From Pipra filicauda (Eukaryota; Chordata; Aves; Passeriformes; Pipridae): a stretch of DNA of 64,000 bases. The notes beneath the pieces are model-generated. The model worked only from the letters and a program-made list of their open reading frames with translations. It ran no database searches and had not been told where the DNA came from. The stretch lies in the NCBI RefSeq assembly GCF_003945595.2, contig NW_024104118.1:682001-746000 (forward strand). The letters are read 5' to 3'. Positions 57,113-64,000 of this stretch are shown one piece after another (position 1 is the stretch's first letter; each line of letters begins with the position of its first letter). Made by a program: the position numbers and the translations under genes.

Positions 57113-57487
57113 CATGGCTTTGAGTGCCCCACAGGACCCAGTGTTTAGGGTATTCTCCCAGTAGATGGGAAATCTGGCTCCAAGGCAGGGAGAGGAGGAG
57201 TTGGAAAGCAGCTTCCCAGGGAGCCTGTGGAGCCTTGTGTTATGGGGGAAGAAGAAAGGTGGTGTTGGTGGCCACCAAATGTGGAGCACTGGGCCACCCT
57301 CCTCACCTGGTGGCCACCAGCCGGATGCCAGGCTGGTCCCTGGCTGTTATCCCTCTGCCTGGTAGACTGCCATGGTCAGAGCCATGGAGGTAGCTGCTGT
57401 TGGCCTGTGAGCTTCTGGGTGTTGTTCACAAATTGAATTGAAGCCCCTTGAAAATGACAGCCCTTTGTAACTGCTGAATGTTTCCCT

Positions 57488-57507
57488 TCATCATCATCAT
57501 CATCATC
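57488..57507. repeat. (TCA)n microsatellite
   Basis: Six uninterrupted TCA units plus two bases, a short trinucleotide microsatellite. No coding context. Confidence 0.9.
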
Positions 57508-57764
57508 GTTTGCAGCTGAACTGCAGCTCTGTTAAGGACCATGGCAGCTTTCAGCCCAGAGTAGGGCTGGCTTCAAGCTCTCCTCACCTGCCCCACGGTG
57601 TCCTTGTCTCTTCCCATGGGATCAGCCCTGTTCCCAGGGTGTATCTTGCTTCATCTGAAGATAAACTAGCTTCCCTCCTACAAATCCTTTCTCAGTGGTT
57701 GGTACTAATGGAGAAGAAAAGTAATCAAGCCGGTGTAACCCCCCTGCTACCTGTGACTCTCTCT

Positions 57765-57865
57765 GCAAAGCCCGTTAATGAGCCAGCTCAGGTTGTGCTA
57801 ATTACTGTAACCCTGGCAGGCCAGGTGAGAGCACCAGGAGTTAACTAACACTCAATTAACCCCTG
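57765..57865. promoter_or_regulatory. Conserved-element-like block with several TAAT/TTAA motifs
   Basis: CCGTTAATGAGC, GTGCTAATTACTGTAACC, GAGTTAACTAAC and CTCAATTAACCCC occur in 100 bp. CTAATTA is a strong homeodomain site, and GTTAAC is an HNF1-type half or full palindrome. No repeat explains it. Confidence 0.28.
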
Positions 57866-59310
57866 GTTGCTCGCACTGATTTCCGCAGCCATCATAAAGT
57901 CAACATGGAAACAGTGACAGGCAGGAGGCAGATAAGGCTCTGTACAGCTGCAGAGGTGACAACTTTCCTGTCTGGCAAAGGAGCCATGAAGCCAACCCAC
58001 ACGAGGAACCCCAGCCCACACTGCTGAGCTCTTTAGCTGCTCTCTTCTGATGACTTGGGGCACCTTGGAGCCCCTCTTTATGTCATGAGTGTTAGCTCCC
58101 AGCTGCCTCTCCAGCCCTCGATGCCCCCATCCCTGGAAGCACCCAGCTAGATGGATGCAGGGAGCATCCAGCCCTGTGCAAGAGACCAGAGCAGGTGGGA
58201 GGAAGAAACCAGGAGGGGTTGAAGTGGTTGGGATGGTCCTTCACCAGGAACACAGCCTGCATCCCATTGGTCTCGGGGAGCTTTTGACCATGGTGTATCT
58301 CATACCAGCAAACCTGCTGGCTCCTGAGACACCTTGGCTGCAGGACTGGGATGTATGGGGTTGGGGCCATCCCAGCCCCTTGCATCTTGCAGGGTGGGCA
58401 CCCCACAGGCTGTGCAGGTGGGCAGGGGGGACCCTGACAATGCGCTGAGCTGCTGCCCAGAATTTGCCCTGCAGTTGCTATGGTGACATTGCCATTTCTT
58501 ACCTCACTGGGGGAAAGAAAGCCTCCAAACATTTAATTCTGCAGCCCACCTGGGAGCCTTTTAAACTCCCCATTCGGTGTTTGACATGTAATAATTTTTC
58601 TGCTTGTAAGATTATCCTAAAATGCTCATTCTCTTTCTCGAAATCTCAGCAGTGGAGCCTCAGAAAGAAATCAGCATAAAAAATACCAATACAAGTTTCA
58701 AATGCCAATTTGTCATTGTCGCTGGGAACAGGCAGTGACAGGCACCAGGGAAGGAAATACAGCAGCACGAGTCAGGGCTGACAGCGCCGGCACAGCCACT
58801 GCTGACCGGCTCCCGTGGGAGATGCCACAGTGGAGAGCTGAGCCCAGGGATGAGTGGAAGCAAGGAATTTGGAGAGGAGAGCTGGTCCTGGTCGGTAGCA
58901 GGGAGGGCTTTGATCTCCTGCCCCACATACATAGTGATGTCATTGCTCAAGAGGCTCCTCAGTGCTGTAGTCATCAATGCAAAAAGGAAAATAAGATAAA
59001 ACCTCACTAAAGAAACCGAATGAAGACTTGGCTCAGTTCCCCGGGTCTGACTCGTGCTCCCCAGGTGACCTGGGATCCCCCTGGGTTTCCCGGATGGTGC
59101 GGGGGAGCAGAGCCCAGCCCTGCCAGGCTCCCAACCTTGACATGCGAATAAATATAGTTAAAACTGTCAGGTGCCAGGTACCATGGTGCCAAGAGGCACT
59201 TGGGTACCACCAGGGGGACCCCATCATATGGCTGTTCATGCTTGGGTATCCGCACACCTTCCCAAGCAGATGGTCTGCTCCACAGCACTGGGATCCAGCA
59301 AGCCTGTGGA
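57866..59310. other. Unique noncoding DNA
   Basis: No gene is supported. CATCCCTGGAAGCACCCAG near 58129 loosely resembles a CR1 3' segment but is too short and diverged to call. A plus frame at 58702-59010 reads as Arg/Glu-rich and ends in a polar tail. It follows a fair acceptor (GCTGGGAACAG) but has no donor or family. Confidence 0.35.
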
Positions 59311-59597
59311 GCAATTTAATCTCCAGAAATAATTTAATATGGCTTCCTCCAGAGTACACTGTTTTGGTTTTTTTTTTTTCCCCTGGCCAGCCACAGAATA
59401 ATTTAATCCTGCCTTCTGTGTGAAGGTCTATTTTGAGCTTGCCACCTGCAGAGTGTTTTAATCCCACAACTCACAAAGTAATTCAATCCTCTCCCTTGGT
59501 GAGTAATTTAATCCTCTAATTCCAGGGTAATTTAATCCCCTCCCTGGGGAATAATGGAATAATTTGATCCTCCATTTCCAGAGTAATATGATCCTCT
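59311..59597 (+). repeat. Degenerate array of about nine AATTTAATCC units (K50 homeodomain-type sites)
   Basis: Related units occur at about 59311 (CAATTTAATCT), 59327 (AATAATTTAATAT), 59397 (AATAATTTAATCCT), 59456 (TTTTAATCCC), 59477 (AGTAATTCAATCCTCT), 59502 (AGTAATTTAATCCTCT), 59526 (GGTAATTTAATCCCCT), 59558 (AATAATTTGATCCTCC) and 59582 (AGTAATATGATCCTCT). Spacing in the second half is 25, 25, 24, 32 and 24 bp, so it is a decayed 24-25 bp minisatellite. TAATCC is the core site of OTX, PITX, CRX and GSC homeodomains, exact in four units, with one-base variants (CAATCC, TGATCC) in three. Whether it binds anything is unknown. No gene lies beside it. Confidence 0.75.
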
Positions 59598-59983
59598 ACC
59601 TGAGAAGCTCAGTACTTTAAACCAGCCACCTGTCTGTCTGCAGGCACTTGCCATCCCTGCAAAATGCTCCCTGCCTGGCAGGGATCTGGATATTTTCCAG
59701 TCAATCCATTCCCACGCTGGCTGGGGTAATCCACGCAGGTCCAGAATGGGCAAAACCATTTGGCACTGCCTGACCTTGGGGCATTTGAACCTGGATGTGT
59801 GTGATTGCATCATTTAAATTCCTCCTCAGCTGATTAATCTATTTGCTGATGAATTAGTTTTAATCTGGTCAGTGCCATGGTTGTTAAAGCAGGGCAGCCT
59901 TTGCCCCCACTCTGGGGGGCTGGTGGTGTGAGGGAGGGCTCTTGTGGGCTTGTTTTGGCCCTAGTACTCAGTTCTACATACAA
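59598..59983. other. Unique DNA with further TAATC motifs
   Basis: GATTAATCTATTTG and GATGAATTAGTTTTAATCTGG near 59832-59870 carry two more TAATCT motifs about 30 bp apart, without the repeat-unit flanks. Nothing else is recognised. Confidence 0.4.
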
Positions 59984-60002
59984 ATATATATATATATATA
60001 TA
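59984..60002. repeat. (AT)n microsatellite
   Basis: About nine uninterrupted AT dinucleotides, preceded by CATACAA and followed by CATGCATA. Likely length-polymorphic. Confidence 0.9.
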
Positions 60003-62517
60003 CATGCATAAGGAATATCTTCCCATCTGCCTGAAAGGGCAGTGCTGTGTCCCCCTCACCCAGCAGGTCTGGCTATTGAAATGTTTTAACCCCAGGTGCC
60101 ATTGGGCCAGGACCCCCTTTCACTGGGGGTCTACAAGCAAAGTGCCAACATCTGAGTCTTCTGCCAAGGAGCTGGGAGCACGGCAGGGCCATGCAGACTA
60201 CCTGCTCTTGGAGCTGAGCACCCCTGCCCTGCCACAGCATCCTGGACACGCTCGTTGCCTCTGTCCTCACTGTCACCTCACATGGGGCCTTTGGGCATGT
60301 CACAAGCCACCTCCCAGCATGGAATTCCACCTTGAGTGCAACAGAGGCTTCCTACGGGGTGGCATGAAAGAGAGATTCACGGCAGAAGTTTGGCTGGTTT
60401 ACAACTCCTCCCCCTCATTTCTACTCTAGGAAAGGCTCACGGTTAATAGGAGAAAGAATTTCCTTAGCTGAGGTGTTAAAAAGAGAAATACCAATAATGA
60501 TAGTGTCCATTTCCATGCAGAGAATGATCTGTGAAATATGCAGAATAGAAATATTTCCCCGTCCCTCTAAAGACTGCAACAGTTTGTACTCAGGAGAGGA
60601 TTAGCACGCTAAAAATGAAATAACACCCGTAAAAGAAAAGCTTGTGGAAGGGGAAAGAAAGGGTGAGGTTAGGCAGTGGGGCAGGAGGGGGAGACCTGGC
60701 GAAGAGGGGGAAGCACTGAAGGGCCATGTTGGCCCCAGGTTTGGGTTGCCAAGGCATAGATGGGATGATGCCAAAGCAGAGATGGGAAGGTGAGGCCGGG
60801 CAGCCCTGCTCACACACTGTGCAGCCCTTTGGCACAGGGTGGTCTGTCCTGCATCACCCGTCACATCCCCTGGGAAAAGTGATGAGGTTGAGACTGGGAT
60901 TATTCTTATTGTTTAATCTCACTGTCAAGTTAGTGCTTAAGTCTTGGAAGCCAAAAGAGAGGCAAGTGGTTTTGAGGACCAGAGCCAACTTCCATCACTC
61001 CCTGCCTGTAGCTCCTGTCTGCACTGTGTTGGAATTAAGTCCTTGTTCCCCCCACCCCGCTGCAACCCCCTGGGACCACCCCATCACCCATCACAGCTCT
61101 CTGCAACCTCCCTCTGGGGCTGCACTGGGCTCAGAAGTGCCAATGATAATTGTCTTTCCTAGGGACAGAGAATACAAGCAAAAATCCTTGCCTGGGCTAA
61201 ACAGAAATCATTGCTCGTTCCACCGCATGCTTTATATGCCCCAGAGCCCCCCGGGACTGCTAAAATTCTGCTTTTAAAACTCTGCTTTATACAAAAGTCT
61301 GTCCTGGATATGTCATCTCACATTCTAACGTGATATATTAGACAAATAATTCTTTATGTGCAAAGCGTTCCTAAGTACCTGCAGGCCAGAGGGAAGAGAG
61401 AGAGGGGCCTGAATATCTTTAAAAAATCCCATTCTAAATGTTTCCACTTCAAAGCCTCTTCTACAGATTCTGTTCCATGCCACGTCTCGTGCCCAAAAGT
61501 CAGCTCTGCTGGTGCCTTCTGGGTCGTGGTGATGCCCTGTGGCCATGCCCTGTGGGGCATGTTGTGCTGTTGTGCTGTGTCTCCCAGATGTTGTGGCCTT
61601 GTATCGGGGTGGGGGGAAAGAGCAGGGGAGAAGTCTCTCCCTTTACTCCTTAAAATGCAAGCCACTCTCTTTAACCAGTCTTGGTGCTCACTCACCTCTC
61701 TTCCCCTCTAATGAGTTGGTTTTTGTTCTCCTGTATCACGTCTGGATGCACATTGCGGGTAATTGATGGACAGGACCAGACCTCTGAAAGCTATCAACGT
61801 AGCCACTGTGAAATCACACGTCCAAATATGTTTATCTTCTCAGCTTTTTGGGCCCAAGTGCTCTTGGATACAGATTTCCAAGCTTCAAGGAGGAGAGCAA
61901 ATTTCCTTCGAAATGTCAGCATAGAAATGAGAGATAAAAGAGAAGACTTAAACTTTGCATTCATGGCAAAGCAGAGCAGTGTGGCTCAGAGGGAAGGAAC
62001 TGGAGCTCAGCCATGGGCAGGCCTCTTTTTGGGGGGGTGGTGGTCCCTTAGGGATCTGAGTGCTGCCCTGTGATGGGTGCAGCTCCCATGGTAACTTCCA
62101 GCCAGCATTCCACCTGCTCTTCTCAGCCTGTTTTCCCCAGGAGACATCCCAGCAGTTTGGCATCTGGGGATCTTCTGCTGCTATGAGCTGAACCCCTGGT
62201 TTTTGGCACAGCTGAGTCCCTGGAGTCACACCACCATGTCCACCCCATGGAGGGAGGTCTCCATGCACTTTGTGTTGCTGCAGCCTGTGAGGAAGGAGCC
62301 GTGGCTGCTGCTGAGCTGCTTTGCTCTGCCAGCACTGGGACAAGGCTGTCCCGTGGCTGCCACTCCCTGGGGTGAGTGGCAGGCAGTGGCCCCATGGCAA
62401 AGGGGTCATGTCCCTGCCCGTGCACCCTGCCTGCCCTTGGCACGGCTTTTGAGTGCTCTGTGAGTAATTCTGGAGTGCAGAAATCATTCTCCACACAAGC
62501 ACCTCTCTCTCTTGCAC
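60003..62517. other. Unique noncoding DNA
   Basis: AT-richer at 60440-60570 (AATACCAATAATGATAG). ATGCCCTGTGG is tandemly repeated near 61531 and 61546. Frames of 183 codons (plus, 60726-61277) and 189 codons (minus, 61948-62517) show no recognised domain. No gene or element is called. Confidence 0.4.
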
Positions 62518-64000
62518 AGCAGCAGCAGATGTTAGATGTCAGATGTCAGCTGTGGGCATGGGAGGACAGCGGGCGAGCTGCAGCCAGGGAACTGGGAGGA
62601 TTTCCCCTACCAGCCAGGAGTACGGAGAACATTCCTGCCACCTGGGTACAGCCATCCCCCCCGACCAGACCCTGATGGGGCTGCCCACGGCCACCACGGA
62701 GACATTTCAGGCAAACCACGAGCCCTTCTCTGTTGCAGACAGAGCAGCCTCAGTGTGCTCCCTTCGTGCTGCTGATTGACAGCAAAGACGCACGACCGCA
62801 CATCTTGTTTTCAGCAGTCTGGGTGTTTGTGTTGGCAGAGCCTGGCTCATGCTAACGACAGGAGCTGCCTCTCACTGTCAGCAGTGGCTCTGCCGTCGCT
62901 GAGCCTTTGCACACCCACCTCTTCCTCAGAGTTGCCAGCAGTTCTGCCAGCCTCTGCTCCTGGCACTGCTCGCATGGGCCACCCGCGGCCACAGTCCTGG
63001 CAGGCACCCACTCTCTGCCCTCTTGCAAGCACAGGTTTTGCCCCTCTTTTGATATAGCCCTGTTTCTCACTGTCCCCCTGCCATCATCCCTCTCCCACTG
63101 TCCTGGGGTGCTCCTCACGCACTGGGACGAAGGCTTAGTCTGCTTCCAACTGCACTTCTGAAGTCGTCTGCTTTAAATGCCGACAGCGTGTGAAGTGAGG
63201 AACCCTTGTGGGTTTGCTGCAGAGCTCCTGGGGGATGATGTGGTTTGTGCTAAGCAAGAGCTGGGAGTACAGGCTGAGTGGTCCCTCTGGGCTCTCTCAT
63301 CACTCTGTCTCCAAACTCCTTTTCTTGAGGAGCTCTGTGAGATGAGCCCTGCTCAGAGCAGCACTGCCCAGCCCATCAGCTGCAGCCTGTCAATCCTGCT
63401 CGCACTCCCAGAAACTCTCCAGGAGCTCTGAGGCTCCACCGACTGTGGCTGTAACCCCTGGGATGGGGCTGCCTGCCCAGACTCCTGCTGCATTTCCATC
63501 TGGGCCCCATTTAGCTGTTTCCAGTGTGGAACGGAGGTGCTGGATGAGAGCTGGACCTACTGAGCTGCAGCCACTGTCCCACCCTGTGTGAAGAGTGCAG
63601 GTTCCCAGTCCTGCCTTGGCTCCTGGCTATGCAGCCCCATGTCCATCCCTTGCAGTGCCCTGTCCTTCTGTTGCGCTGTCACCAGGAGACTCCCACCACG
63701 GGGCCAGAGAGCCTGCAGACTGCCACCAGGACTCAGCTTTGCCCACTGCTGCCATGCAGGGACCTGACAGCAGCGCAGTGCGAGAGGCTTGTGCCTCTGC
63801 CTTGGGATGACAGATGCTGCCATGCCACGGCGAAGCTTTCAGGCTCTGCCTGAGAGTGGTCAGGAGCGGAAGGAGCTCTTTCTGGCATTGCCAGAGAAGG
63901 GAGGTGAGGAGGAGGAGGAGGGCAGGCTGGAGCTGGGGTGCATCTGGGGACACGGGCTCAGGAGCAGGGCTGCGGGGAGGGGAGAGCAAGGTCTGCACGC
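62518..64000. other. GC-rich end of window, exon-like motifs unresolved
   Basis: Good acceptors end near 62519 (CTCTCTCTTGCACAG) and 62739 (CTTCTCTGTTGCAG). After the second, an open frame of 38 codons reads TEQPQCAPFVLLIDSKDARP and ends TAA near 62853. After the first, all three frames stay partly open. No donors of matching phase, poly(A) signals or families are recognised, so I do not call exons. The last 100 bp are purine-rich (GAGGAGGAGGAGG). Confidence 0.3.

Larger units (their letters stand above)
55860..57764. other. Unique noncoding DNA with short repeats
   Basis: GGATCTAG occurs three times at 57075, 57094 and 57105. (TCA)6 lies at 57488-57507. Frames of up to 146 codons (plus, 56661-57101) overlap minus frames and have no domain. 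No gene is recognised. Confidence 0.4.

Noticed and set aside
58100..58190. Possible CR1 fragment (CATCCCTGGAAGCACCCAG)
   Set aside because: Only about 20 bases resemble CR1 and the expected following sequence is absent.
1..64000. tRNA, snoRNA, CRISPR, phage, IS or bacterial operon features
   Set aside because: No A-box/B-box pair, paired C/D boxes, spaced identical repeats, integrase or transposase frames, or ribosome-binding-site-led gene clusters were found. All signals point to vertebrate noncoding DNA.

Overview
The window looks like vertebrate nuclear DNA, most probably from a bird. The main evidence is four CR1 LINE fragments, the dominant interspersed repeat of birds and other sauropsids. 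They lie near 12.3, 30.9, 38.4 and 45.7 kb. No Alu, B1/B2 or L1-type sequence was seen, CpG is depleted, and base composition is mixed. There are no bacterial-style packed genes, no Shine-Dalgarno-led reading frames, and no operon, CRISPR, phage or IS signature. The species cannot be fixed from the sequence alone.

Most of the 64 kb reads as intergenic or deep intronic DNA. The many reading frames of 60-260 codons fit chance in roughly 50% GC DNA. They overlap on both strands, are rich in Trp/Gly/Ser/Leu/Pro, and match no protein family I recognise. I list only a few coding candidates, all at low to moderate confidence. Three are splice-bounded open segments on the + strand (31451-31634, 32778-32948, 37532-37617). 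One is a minus-strand open segment with protein-like composition (43551-44063). One is a small frame just downstream of a good TATA box (47112-47336). One is a minus-strand putative last exon with a kinase-like 'EHRPTAVEL' and a downstream AATAAA (55436 down to 55052). The last is a Leu-rich frame on the opposite strand at 55485-55708.

Layout. 0-12 kb is unique sequence with short tandem repeats, a small perfect hairpin and several AT-rich, homeodomain-motif-rich blocks that look like conserved noncoding elements. 12.3-13.2 kb holds an old CR1 end and an AT-rich block with a diverged internal duplication. 13-30 kb is mostly featureless, with a few AT-rich blocks. 30.9-38.8 kb carries two CR1s and the three + strand candidate exons. 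42-47 kb has further AT-rich blocks, a small CpG cluster, the best-preserved CR1 pol remnant and the TATA-led frame. 50-58 kb has a CT microsatellite, a symmetrical pair of poly(A) signals, an AT-rich block and the ambiguous coding region at 55-56 kb. 59.3-59.6 kb holds the most distinctive feature: a degenerate array of about nine AATTTAATCC-type units, mostly about 24-25 bp apart and several carrying TAATCC, the core site of K50 homeodomains (OTX/PITX/CRX/GSC type).

Taken together, the AT-rich homeodomain-site blocks in gene-poor DNA suggest a regulatory landscape around a developmental gene outside the window. That is an inference. I found no convincing new multi-gene system. The TAATCC array and the splice-compatible exon pair are the best leads.
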